From NCBI GenBank assembly GCA_023249405.1, contig JAHFCR010000031.1, forward strand, positions 1 to 35,908: a stretch of 35,908 nt of DNA. Reading direction: 5' to 3'. Position 1 is the stretch's first letter; the number at the start of each line of letters is the position of its first letter. Shown piece by piece: positions 16,615 to 23,904 of the stretch. Origin of the DNA: Peptococcaceae bacterium. Its GTDB lineage: Bacteria > Bacillota > DSM-12270 > Thermacetogeniales > Thermacetogeniaceae. The notes beneath the pieces are model-generated. The model was not told the origin of the DNA and ran no database searches. It saw only the letters and a program-made list of their open reading frames with translations. Both the position numbers and the translations under genes were made by a program.

Positions 16615-18136
16615 GGAACAACGCTTTTTAAAAGCCTTCAGATCAAGTTCCATCAGTCAAACTATCAGCGCCCTGGGTAGCGGTCAATATATCGATGTAA
16701 ACGAGCGCTTTGAACAGTTGACCGGATACAAGCGAAAAGATGCACTCGGTCACACGCCCGAAGAACTGAATCTCTGGGCAAAACCGGAAAATCGTCTGCA
16801 GATGATGCAATTGTTGAAAACGGGCGGAGAAGTTCACGATTTTGAATATGAGTTGCACACAAAGACAGGTAAGATTCGTACTGTTTTATTATCTGCCGTA
16901 GTAGTTAGGCTAAATAATGAGCCGTGCATGCTGGCTTCAACTATCGATATCACCGAGCGCAAGCAGACGGAAGAGAGGCTGCACCTGGCACAGAAAATGG
17001 AGGCAATTGGCCAACTAGCAGGTGGTGTGGCCCATGAACTTAATAATCAACTGACCATCATCCAGACTTGTATGGATCTGCACTCACAACGCTTTCCTCT
17101 GGACAGTTTTGTATACGACACTTTTATGAATATCAGAAAGGCAACTGAAAAATCAGCCAACCTCACCCGTCAGTTGCTCCTGTTCGGACGAAGACAGCCG
17201 CAGTTCAAAGCGCCCATCAACCTCAACCAGACCATCCAGGATAATCTGAAAATGTTGGACCGGCTGATTGGAGAGGATGTAACAATCAAGTACTCCTTCG
17301 AGCCGGGTCTGTGGACAATCTATGCAGATGCTTCCAGCCTTGACCAGGTACTCATCAACCTTGTGCTCAATGCCCGGGACGCTATGCACAAGGGTGGTAT
17401 CCTGACCATCAAACTGAAGAACATGATTCTTTCCAAAGAACGTCTGGAGCATTCGGGCCACACTAAGCCAGGCCGATATGTCTGCCTGTCGGTGGGTGAC
17501 ACCGGTACGGGGATTGATAAACAGGTCTTGCCGAACATATTCGAACCATTCTTTACCACGAAAGAACTGGGCCGGGGAACAGGCCTGGGCCTGTCCGTCG
17601 TTTATGGCATCATCAAGGATCATGATGGCTACATCAATGTTAAAAGCGCAACCACCCGTAATCACGGCACCACTTTCAGGGTATTCCTGCCCGCATTCGA
17701 ATTTGAATCCCAGCCGGTCCTTACAAAAGATAGCCCCATGCGCCTGGACCAGCTACGCGGCCATGGGGAAAAAATCCTGCTGGTCGAAGATGAACGGGAT
17801 CTCATGAATCTGACCAGGGATCTGGTGACTGACAACAACTATGTGGTTCATTCGTGCAGGGATGTATCTGATGCAGAGTTCGTTTTCACCCGGGAAAAAG
17901 GCTCTTTTGACCTGTTGATCAGCGATCTCGTCCTTCCCGATGGCAGAGGGACCGATCTGTCTGTGCAACTGCGCAAGAAAAACCCGTCATTGGCAGTAAT
18001 CCTGGTCAGCGGTTATACTGATGAGCGGGCTGATCTGGAGCGTATTAGAGAAGAAGGGCTGCCTTTTCTGGCCAAGCCCTACACTGCCGAGATCCTGCTG
18101 CGTAAGATCTCGGAGGTATTGAAAACGTCTAGCTGA
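16157..18136 (+). CDS. Hybrid histidine kinase REC-PAS-HisKA-HATPase-REC
   Basis: A 659-residue cytoplasmic kinase without membrane segments. N-terminal receiver about 5-122 (acid pair E12-D13, D58, K108); coiled linker about 123-155; PAS about 156-275 with terminal DITERKQ; dimerisation/phosphoacceptor domain with H293 (AHELNNQ); HATPase with N-box NLVLNARDAM and G-boxes DTGTGI and GRGTGLGLSVVYG; C-terminal receiver about 538-655 with D590. An N-terminal receiver as input means it is controlled by phosphorylation from another kinase. ATG 16157 follows GAGGAG. It forms an operon with the response regulator. Its first about 152 residues are identical to those of the kinase at 31986. A 14-bp repeat brackets the PAS domain. 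Confidence 0.93.
   Translation: MINRALKVLIVEDSEYDAKLLLYELERGCYDPLHERVETYEAMAGALERQEWDLIISDYVMPHFSGLEALGLVKERGLDLPFIIVSGKIGEDVAVSAMKAGAHDYLLKDNLTRLNLAIERELREAVVRREHRQAEQSLKETQQQLFQAQKMEAEQRFLKAFRSSSISQTISALGSGQYIDVNERFEQLTGYKRKDALGHTPEELNLWAKPENRLQMMQLLKTGGEVHDFEYELHTKTGKIRTVLLSAVVVRLNNEPCMLASTIDITERKQTEERLHLAQKMEAIGQLAGGVAHELNNQLTIIQTCMDLHSQRFPLDSFVYDTFMNIRKATEKSANLTRQLLLFGRRQPQFKAPINLNQTIQDNLKMLDRLIGEDVTIKYSFEPGLWTIYADASSLDQVLINLVLNARDAMHKGGILTIKLKNMILSKERLEHSGHTKPGRYVCLSVGDTGTGIDKQVLPNIFEPFFTTKELGRGTGLGLSVVYGIIKDHDGYINVKSATTRNHGTTFRVFLPAFEFESQPVLTKDSPMRLDQLRGHGEKILLVEDERDLMNLTRDLVTDNNYVVHSCRDVSDAEFVFTREKGSFDLLISDLVLPDGRGTDLSVQLRKKNPSLAVILVSGYTDERADLERIREEGLPFLAKPYTAEILLRKISEVLKTSS
16601..16614 (+). 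repeat. 14-bp direct repeat left of the PAS module
   Basis: CAGAAAATGGAGGC, encoding QKMEA, recurs in frame at 16991-17004, 390 bp later. Together they bracket the PAS domain of the hybrid kinase. Confidence 0.9.
16991..17004 (+). repeat. 14-bp direct repeat right of the PAS module
   Basis: Second CAGAAAATGGAGGC, immediately before the histidine-kinase dimerisation domain; partner of 16601-16614. Confidence 0.9.
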
Positions 18137-18185
18137 ACATCTTTCCAAATGCCATATGAGGATCTGCTAAAAAAAATTCTTATAT

Positions 18186-18214
18186 TTGACATGGGACAAG
18201 ATGGATAGTATAAT
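18186..18214 (+). promoter_or_regulatory. Perfect consensus sigma-A promoter
   Basis: TTGACA, 17-nt spacer, TATAAT: an exact match to the vegetative consensus at optimal spacing. It directs transcription towards the small gene at 18419 through a leader of about 200 nt. Confidence 0.85.
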
Positions 18215-18287
18215 ACATTCAAGAATTTGATTTCCCTTTTTTACTTCCTCAATTATCCTTCCTTTATCCCTTTGTACCCAACTTAAT

Positions 18288-18308
18288 AAATGCATTATAG
18301 CAGCATTT
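18288..18308 (+). other. Leader hairpin between consensus promoter and small gene
   Basis: AAATGC (18288-18293) pairs with GCATTT (18303-18308), loop 9 nt, downstream of a pyrimidine-rich tract. It resembles in layout the leaders at 18745-18767 and 33747-33767. Confidence 0.4.
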
Positions 18309-18418
18309 GTATTTATTCGCGGGGCAGCTTTCTGGTGTTTGTCTATCGCTTTCTCCCGACGAGTATGCTTTCGGCGACCCCTTATAAAAATCAAAAATAG
18401 AAAAGGAGTGATTTCAGA

Positions 18419-18691
18419 ATGGAAGAATTGCGTAATCATCGAGGAGAGTTGGTAGTTGATGCCGGCAATAAAGCCTTTATGGTTGAGTGGGTGGAACGCG
18501 GTCAGGAAAAACCATTTGTCAGCCGGAATTTCCGGTTCCATGTCTTTACAGAACTTCCTCAAGGGACGGTATCGGGGTTGCTGCAAGAGCAATTCGGTTG
18601 CGCTGCTTGTAATAACCCTAACGAACTGCTGGAGATCTACCCGATTGCAGACGGTTATTATGTCTTCATCAGGGAAAATTACAGCGCTTAG
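18419..18691 (+). CDS. Small protein of unknown function (90 aa)
   Basis: A 90-residue soluble protein; I do not recognise a family. It begins MEELRNHRGELVVDAG and has a CAAC cysteine pair near residues 60-63, which could bind metal or form a disulfide. The composition is that of a small folded alpha/beta protein. GGAG lies about 11 nt before the ATG. It sits behind a perfect consensus promoter, so it is probably abundantly transcribed. It precedes the glycosyltransferase gene by about 160 bp, which holds another hairpin leader. Confidence 0.7.
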   Translation: MEELRNHRGELVVDAGNKAFMVEWVERGQEKPFVSRNFRFHVFTELPQGTVSGLLQEQFGCAACNNPNELLEIYPIADGYYVFIRENYSA

Positions 18692-18744
18692 CTTTTGCCT
18701 TTCTTTTTATCCATCCTTTTCTTTGAATCCAAACTTTATAGCAG

Positions 18745-18767
18745 CAAATGGTCAGAATATCCATTTG
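18745..18767 (+). other. Leader hairpin upstream of the glycosyltransferase
   Basis: CAAATGG (18745-18751) pairs with CCATTTG (18761-18767), loop TCAGAATAT, after a pyrimidine-rich stretch. A similar hairpin, CAGATGG/CCATCTG with loop TCAAGAT, is at 33747-33767. Confidence 0.45.
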
Positions 18768-18849
18768 GCTTTAGTGCCCTGTGCATATGGAGACCTATCC
18801 ATGCTTCGATAATCGGCGTTTTAGAATAATTTTTAAGGAGGGATTGAGA

Positions 18850-20004
18850 GTGCATTTTCTCAACCTCAGTACATACTTGCCGAAACAGTGCGGTATCGCC
18901 ACCTTTTCCAAGGACTTGAGGGACAATTTGACGAGATTGGGAGAGCAGGTTTCTGTGCTAGCCGTGTCTGATCCGTACTATACCTATGACTATCCGGAGG
19001 AGGTGTCGCACGTCATCCAGCAGCAGAGCAGGGATGATTATATCAGAGCGGCATCCGCTGTCAATAAAAACAGTGATATTGATCTGGTGATCGTGCAGCA
19101 TGAATATGGCATTTATGGCGGTAATGACGGGGATTATCTGCTGGAATTCACGTCCCGCCTTACCAAGCCATATACGGTTGTCAGTCATACCGCCCTGCCC
19201 TGCCCGAGCGCCAACCAGAGAGCGGTCCTGAGCGAACTGTGCCGGAAGGCGGAGGCGGTTGTGGCCATGACCAAAAACTCAGCCGATCTCTTGTCTCGCA
19301 TCTATAGGGTGCCCCAGAAAAAGGTGTACATAATTCACCACGGCGTGCCTGCCTTTACCTCAAAAGACCGGAGATCGCTGAAGCAGGAATACGGTTTTGC
19401 AGGTAGGGAACTGGTTACCACGTTCGGCTTGATCGGGCCGGGAAAGGGTATTGAAATAGGGATCATGGCCCTGAAAGAACTGATTGTGAAGCATAGCAAC
19501 AAGAACTTGCTCTACTTGATAGTGGGCAGGACCCACCCCATGTTGATCAAACATGAGGGAGAGCGGTACAGGGAAATGCTATATAACCTTATAAGTAGTT
19601 CAGGTCTTCAGGATCATGTCAAATTTATCAACAAGTTTCTGGAACCGGAGGAGCTGGGCGCATACTTGCATATGACCGATATCTACCTGAGTCCCTATCC
19701 CAATAAAGATCAGGCAATCAGCGGGACTCTTGCCTTTGCCCTGGGATGCGGACGGGCGATCGTCTCCACTCCATATACATATGCCCTAGAAATGCTATCG
19801 CAGGGGCAAAGAGGCCTGGTAGCCGCTGATGCCACTCCGGAGGCTCTTGCCGAATTACTTGACCGTGTTTTATCCGAACCGGGGCTTAAAAATCTGCTTG
19901 AGAACGGAGCGGCTAGACTGGGTGAAAAAATCAAGTGGCCATATATCGCCAAGCAATATGCCAGCCTGGCCGAGGGGGTTCTGGAATCCAAGATAGCCAT
20001 CTGA
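18850..20004 (+). CDS. GT4-family glycosyltransferase
   Basis: A 384-residue soluble GT-B fold glycosyltransferase. The N-terminal domain opens LNLSTYLPKQCGIATFSKDL, with the Gly-Ile-Ala loop typical of the acceptor-side domain. The C-terminal domain contains TTFGLIGPGKGIE, YLIVGRTHP, and DIYLSPY... ALGCGRAIVSTPYTYALEML, the nucleotide-sugar-binding part ending in the conserved Glu. It probably transfers a hexose from a nucleotide sugar to a glycan or small acceptor; the product is unknown. The GTG at 18850 has AAGGAGGG 7 nt upstream; the frame extending to 18781 lacks such a site. No other glycan gene is adjacent. Confidence 0.88.
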   Translation: MHFLNLSTYLPKQCGIATFSKDLRDNLTRLGEQVSVLAVSDPYYTYDYPEEVSHVIQQQSRDDYIRAASAVNKNSDIDLVIVQHEYGIYGGNDGDYLLEFTSRLTKPYTVVSHTALPCPSANQRAVLSELCRKAEAVVAMTKNSADLLSRIYRVPQKKVYIIHHGVPAFTSKDRRSLKQEYGFAGRELVTTFGLIGPGKGIEIGIMALKELIVKHSNKNLLYLIVGRTHPMLIKHEGERYREMLYNLISSSGLQDHVKFINKFLEPEELGAYLHMTDIYLSPYPNKDQAISGTLAFALGCGRAIVSTPYTYALEMLSQGQRGLVAADATPEALAELLDRVLSEPGLKNLLENGAARLGEKIKWPYIAKQYASLAEGVLESKIAI

Positions 20005-20102
20005 GTTACTTCCGGGCTTTGAAGAGAACAAATCGAGAAATGCGGTGCCGCATCGGTGGCGCCGGCAATGCATAAAAAAACCAAATTGAAAGGAAGGTAG
20101 TT

Positions 20103-20264
20103 ATGGAAAAGTACGAGTGCTCAGTTTGCGGTTATGTCTACGATCCGGTTAAAGGCGACCCGGACAACGGGGTAGATCCAGGAACCCCATTCGAACGACT
20201 GCCTGCAGGATGGGTTTGCCCAGTTTGCGGCGCTGGAAAGGACGAGTTTGAGAAAACAGAGTAG
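20103..20264 (+). CDS. rub: Rubredoxin
   Basis: A 53-residue classic rubredoxin. It has CSVCGY (C6, C9), the [14 protein letters not shown] loop, [17 protein letters not shown] (C39, C42) and conserved aromatics, giving one Fe(SCys)4 site. It is a cytoplasmic one-electron carrier that in anaerobes feeds rubrerythrin, superoxide reductase and FprA, all encoded within 4 kb downstream. AAGGAAGG precedes the ATG. Identification is certain. Confidence 0.98.
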   Translation: MEKYECSVCGYVYDPVKGDPDNGVDPGTPFERLPAGWVCPVCGAGKDEFEKTE

Positions 20265-20348
20265 GCGGATAGAGTAAGGTTATACTGTCATTGTGGTGGA
20301 TTGGCAGACGGCTGGTAATACAAAAATAATTATATGAGGTGATGGCAG

Positions 20349-20867
20349 ATGAAAACTATAGACAATCTGTGGGCGGCCTTTGCCGGTGAAAGCCAGGCGC
20401 GCAACAAGTACACTTTTTTTGCTTCAATAGCCAGGAAGGAAGGATGGCAGGAATTGGCGGAGTTCTTCGAGGAGACTGCGGCCAATGAAAAGGAACATGC
20501 TGAAATTATCCTGAAACTGCTGGATAAAATAGGAGATTCCAGGCAAAACCTGCAGACTTGCATCGATGGCGAGAACTATGAGTGGCAGCAAATGTACCCA
20601 GATTTTGCTCAGGTTGCAGAGCTGGAAGGTCAGGCAGAGGCTCTCGATTTCTTCAGAAGAGTGGCTACTGTAGAAAAACGGCATGCTGCTCGATTCCAGA
20701 AGCTGCTGGACATGCTGGAAAAGGATGAATTGCTGAATCGGGAACCTCCAATCAAATGGCAATGCCGGGAATGCGGTTACATTTATGAAGGAGCCGAGCC
20801 GCCTGAGATCTGTCCTCTTTGCGGCAATTCCCACGAATATTTTAAACCGTACTACGAGTCCTATTAA
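20349..20867 (+). CDS. rbr: Rubrerythrin
   Basis: A 172-residue protein combining a ferritin-like diiron domain (about 1-130) and a rubredoxin-like C-terminus. Diiron ligands fall in AGESQARNKY (E14), ANEKEHAE (E47, H50), ELEGQAE and TVEKRHAARF. The rubredoxin domain has C139-x-x-C142 and C155-x-x-C158. It reduces hydrogen peroxide to water using electrons from rubredoxin. The ATG at 20349 follows GAGGTGATGG. It lies 84 bp after rubredoxin. It is slightly short of the common 190-residue form but all key motifs are present. Confidence 0.97.
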   Translation: MKTIDNLWAAFAGESQARNKYTFFASIARKEGWQELAEFFEETAANEKEHAEIILKLLDKIGDSRQNLQTCIDGENYEWQQMYPDFAQVAELEGQAEALDFFRRVATVEKRHAARFQKLLDMLEKDELLNREPPIKWQCRECGYIYEGAEPPEICPLCGNSHEYFKPYYESY

Positions 20868-20999
20868 TAACAGCACGGCTCAGTTTAGTCAAACCTGATA
20901 GGGCATGTATCCAAAGAAAGACCGGACATAGAATCTTGTGCTATAGCAATACTTATATTGATTGCGATGTCTTAGCCAAATAAAAGAAAGGGGAGAAAG

Positions 21000-21380
21000 A
21001 TGATGACCGAACTGAATCAGGTTTATAAGTGCGATGTGTGCGGCAATATCGTAGTGTTGGTGCATACCGGCCAAGGAAAATTGGTCTGTTGTGGGCAACC
21101 GATGGAGTTGTTGGTTGAAAAAACCGAGGATGCCGGCAAGGAGAAACACGTTCCCGTAATCGTCGCCGCGGATGGAGAAACAGTTGTCAAGGTTGGCAGC
21201 GTTCCTCATCCAATGGAGGAAAAGCACTACATCGAGTGGGTTGAGGTGACTGTTGACGGAGTTACCGAGCGTGAGTTCTTAAAGCCGGGAGCAGTGCCTG
21301 AAGCCAAATTCTGTTCCTGCGGTGAAGTTTCCCAGGCGAGAATCTTTTGTAATGTTCATGGCCTCTGGAAATCATCCTGA
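21000..21380 (+). CDS. dfx: Desulfoferrodoxin (2Fe superoxide reductase)
   Basis: A 126-residue two-iron superoxide reductase. Centre I (desulforedoxin-like) uses C11, C14, C30 and C31. Centre II, the catalytic site, has H50 (HVPVI), H70, H76 and C117-N-V-H120 in the CNVHGLW signature. It reduces superoxide to peroxide without making oxygen, taking electrons from rubredoxin; rubrerythrin next door would remove the peroxide. Two adjacent ATGs (21000 and 21003) follow GGGGAG, and either may be used. Confidence 0.97.
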   Translation: MMTELNQVYKCDVCGNIVVLVHTGQGKLVCCGQPMELLVEKTEDAGKEKHVPVIVAADGETVVKVGSVPHPMEEKHYIEWVEVTVDGVTEREFLKPGAVPEAKFCSCGEVSQARIFCNVHGLWKSS

Positions 21381-21431
21381 AGTATCCTGAAGCCGGAGAT
21401 AGCCATCTAAGTATGAACAGGAGGAATGAAA

Positions 21432-22004
21432 ATGGCGGATACCAGCCTTAACGTTAGAGTGTTGGGTTTTGCCGGCAGTTTGCGCAGGGATTCTTATAAC
21501 CGGGCAGCTTTGCGGGCGGCGCAGGAATTGCTGCCCCCGGGCATGACGTTGGAGATCTTCGATCTGGCTCCGATTCCTTTATTTAATGAGGATGTGGAGA
21601 GAGATGGAGTCCCGATGGCGGTGAAAGAGTTCAAAGAGCGTATTGCTGCAGCTGATGCGCTGCTGATCGCTACTCCGGAATACAACTATTCCATCCCGGG
21701 AGTGCTTAAAAACGCCATTGACTGGGCCTCACGCCCGCCTGGTCAGTCTCCCCTGATCGGCAAGCCACTGGCCATTATGGGGGCATCCTCCGGTTATTTC
21801 GGATCGGCCCGGGCCCAGTATCACCTGCGCCAGGTCTGCGTTATTTTGAACATGCATCCCGTTAACAGCCCTGAGGTCTTTATCTCGGGAGCAGCTTCCA
21901 AGTTTGATGAAACCGGGAAACTAACAGACGGGATGTTCCGGGATGGCATCAGCAAACTCTTAAAGGCGCTACAGGAGTGGACCATCAGGCTGCAAAGGGC
22001 TTGA
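21432..22004 (+). CDS. NAD(P)H-dependent FMN reductase (ChrR/SsuE-like)
   Basis: A 190-residue flavodoxin-fold protein. FAGSLRRDSYNRAAL is the phosphate-binding loop for FMN; PEYNYSIPGVLKNAIDWASRP is the family signature. It reduces flavins, quinones or metal ions with NAD(P)H and is often linked to oxidative or chromate stress, which fits its neighbours. I chose the ATG at 21432 because AGGAGG lies 7 nt upstream; the ATG at 21426 is too close. A strong hairpin follows the stop. Confidence 0.92.
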   Translation: MADTSLNVRVLGFAGSLRRDSYNRAALRAAQELLPPGMTLEIFDLAPIPLFNEDVERDGVPMAVKEFKERIAAADALLIATPEYNYSIPGVLKNAIDWASRPPGQSPLIGKPLAIMGASSGYFGSARAQYHLRQVCVILNMHPVNSPEVFISGAASKFDETGKLTDGMFRDGISKLLKALQEWTIRLQRA

Positions 22005-22009
22005 CAAAG

Positions 22010-22050
22010 ATTGGCCCCCGTCTTGCTAAAAAGCAAAGACGGGGGCCAAT
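22010..22050 (+). terminator. Hairpin terminator after the FMN reductase
   Basis: ATTGGCCCCCGTC pairs with GACGGGGGCCAAT, with an inner TTGCT/AGCAA stem and an AAAA loop. It is very stable, with only a short T-rich tail. It extends into the open frame of the truncated oxidoreductase fragment that follows. Confidence 0.7.
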
Positions 22051-22428
22051 CTTAAATGGGCTGTGTATCTGTCCTTCGTGGCCAGGGGATACCCATCCCG
22101 GATTGAACATTTCCAGAGTTTGGTCAAGGATGCCATCAGGCGCAAGGGATTCTCCCTGGTCGACGTCCTCCAGGTCTGCGTGAGCTATAACGATCTCTAC
22201 GATTTTTATGACAAGCATGTTTATGAGGTCCAGGTTGCAGATCCTGGCAACTTTGAAGAAGCGTGGCGGGTGATCCGGGAATGGGACTACAATTCCGCAG
22301 GCCCTGTCCCCATCGGCAAGTTCTATGAGATCGACCGGCCGGGCTTCGAAGAGTTCCTTCCACGGCATGAACCCCAGAAGGCGGACAGAGAAGCCAAGCT
22401 GCAAGAGGCCATTTCCAGGCTCATCTAA
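22030..22428 (+). pseudogene. Truncated 2-oxoacid:ferredoxin oxidoreductase beta subunit (C-terminal fragment)
   Basis: About 120 residues match only the C-terminal third of the TPP-binding beta subunit. Family-like pieces are FVARGYPSRIEHFQSLVKDA, KGFSLVDVLQVCVSYND, VPIGKFYEIDRPGFEEFL. Complete subunits are about 250-300 residues; the TPP-binding GDGD/NN region is absent. In frame, a stop at 22027-22029 precedes the fragment, and its first codons are part of the terminator hairpin. A GTG at 22063 could start a 121-residue peptide but has no ribosome site. No alpha or gamma subunit gene is nearby. I read it as a remnant left by deletion or recombination. Confidence 0.8.
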
Positions 22429-22455
22429 AAAATGGCGCGCAGTCTAGCCTGACGC

Positions 22456-22474
22456 TCCCTGTTTTAATCAGGGA
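22456..22474 (+). other. Small hairpin downstream of the oxidoreductase remnant
   Basis: TCCCTG pairs with CAGGGA around TTTTAAT. It has no T-run. It may be the old terminator region of the lost gene. The rest of 22429-22655 shows nothing I recognise. Confidence 0.35.
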
Positions 22475-22655
22475 TGAGGTTGCGAAGATTTTAGAACCGC
22501 ATGGATGTGATGACTGACATTGAAAACTAACCGGAGTGGAATCCTAACGTGGAGAGCGCTTCGCAACGCGAAAGACAACAAGCCACAGATTCTACAACGA
22601 AAGTTATTAAAGCAGATTTTAGCCAAATTAATTAAATCTCAAGGAGGAATGCGTT

Positions 22656-23834
22656 ATAAAACCGATAGAAATCAAACCAAATGTCTACTGGGTTGGCGGC
22701 ATCGACTGGAACCTGCGTTACTTTCACGGTTACCAGACGCCCCGCGGCTCAACCTATAATGCCTACCTGATTCTTGATGACAAGATTGTTCTGGTCGATA
22801 CCGTCAAGCATTACCTGGCCGATGAGATGCTGAGCCGGATCAGCGATCTGATCGACCCGAGCCGGATCGATTACCTGCTGGTTAATCACGTGGAAATGGA
22901 TCACTCCGGCAGCTTGCCCGCTGCAATAAAGGCAGCTCCCAAAGCCAAAATCATCACTTCCCCCAAAGCCAAAAAGGGGCTGGAGCGTCACTATAAGCAG
23001 GATTGGGAGTATATTCTGGTCAACTCCGGCGACGAGTTTAACATCGGTTCCCGCACCCTGAAATTCGTGCATACCCCCATGGTGCACTGGCCGGACAACA
23101 TGGTCACCTATATCCCGGAGCAGAAGCTGTTGCTTCCCAACGACGCCTTCGGACAGCACATCGCCAGTGCCGCCCGCTATGATGACGAGATCGGTTGGGA
23201 TATCCTTCGTGAGGAAGCAGCCAAGTATTACGCCAACATAGTCTTCCCTTACGGAGAACAGGTGCAGAAGGCTTTGGATGTGGTCTCCCAGCTGGATATA
23301 GATATGGTTGGTCCGAGCCATGGCGTTGTCTGGCGCAGCTACTTGCCCCGGATTATCGAGTGCTACCGCAGGTGGGCCGGCAACGAGTCCGTTGTCAAGG
23401 CATTGATCGTCTATGATACCATGTGGGGATCCACACAGAAGATAGCCTTGGCCCTGCAGGCCGGACTAGAAGAAGTGGGTATTCCGGTAACGATGAGGTT
23501 TTTGCAAACCAGCCACATCTCCGAAGTAGTCCCGGATCTGCTGGAATCCAAGCTGGTGCTTTTGGGAACTCCCACCCTCAATAACGGCATGCTACCGACC
23601 ATGGGCGCCTTTCTTACCTATATCAAAGGTCTGCGTCCGAAGAACAGGATCGGATTTGCCTTCGGATCCTATGGCTGGGGTGGGCAGGGTGCCAGGGAAG
23701 TGGCTGCTGTTCTCAAGGAGATGGGTTGGGAACTCCCTGAAGAGACGGCCAATATACCTTACATACCGGACGAGAGCGAACTGGAAACAATCAAGGCGGT
23801 GGGCGCCAGGCTTGGCAAACTGATTTTGCCCTAA
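22656..23834 (+). CDS. fprA: FprA-type flavodiiron protein (oxygen/NO reductase), with ATA at the start position
   Basis: A 392-residue A-type flavoprotein, full family length. The metallo-beta-lactamase-like domain has the diiron set H78-x-E80-x-D82-H83 (NHVEMDHSG), H144 region (TPMVHWPDN), LPNDAFGQH and GPSHGVVWR. A flavodoxin domain starts near 246 with VYDTMWGSTQKIA. It reduces oxygen to water, or NO, with rubredoxin electrons. Oddly, the frame has a stop at 22629-22631 and then no ATG, GTG or TTG before conserved sequence; ATA at 22656 sits 8 nt after AAGGAGG and encodes the expected N-terminus (then KPIEIKPNVYWVGG). Starting at the ATG at 22827 would delete 57 conserved residues. A mutated start, true AUA initiation or a sequence error are the options. 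Confidence 0.88.
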   Translation: MKPIEIKPNVYWVGGIDWNLRYFHGYQTPRGSTYNAYLILDDKIVLVDTVKHYLADEMLSRISDLIDPSRIDYLLVNHVEMDHSGSLPAAIKAAPKAKIITSPKAKKGLERHYKQDWEYILVNSGDEFNIGSRTLKFVHTPMVHWPDNMVTYIPEQKLLLPNDAFGQHIASAARYDDEIGWDILREEAAKYYANIVFPYGEQVQKALDVVSQLDIDMVGPSHGVVWRSYLPRIIECYRRWAGNESVVKALIVYDTMWGSTQKIALALQAGLEEVGIPVTMRFLQTSHISEVVPDLLESKLVLLGTPTLNNGMLPTMGAFLTYIKGLRPKNRIGFAFGSYGWGGQGAREVAAVLKEMGWELPEETANIPYIPDESELETIKAVGARLGKLILP

Positions 23835-23904
23835 ATGTGGTTCTTGGCCGGCTCGCTACCTCAGGAGCATGCAGATCTATAGAGAGTAGAAAGGGGGAGA
23901 AAAT

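Noticed and set aside
22000-22015. TTGACA at the end of the FMN reductase gene as a promoter -35
   Set aside because: No -10 element at proper spacing; the downstream sequence is a terminator hairpin.
22520-22759. Plus-strand 79-residue frame, including an ATG at 22650 next to AAGGAGG
   Set aside because: It is in a different frame from fprA, the ATG at 22650 lies only 2 nt after the ribosome site, and the translation has no fold-like features. The fprA frame encodes the conserved N-terminus.
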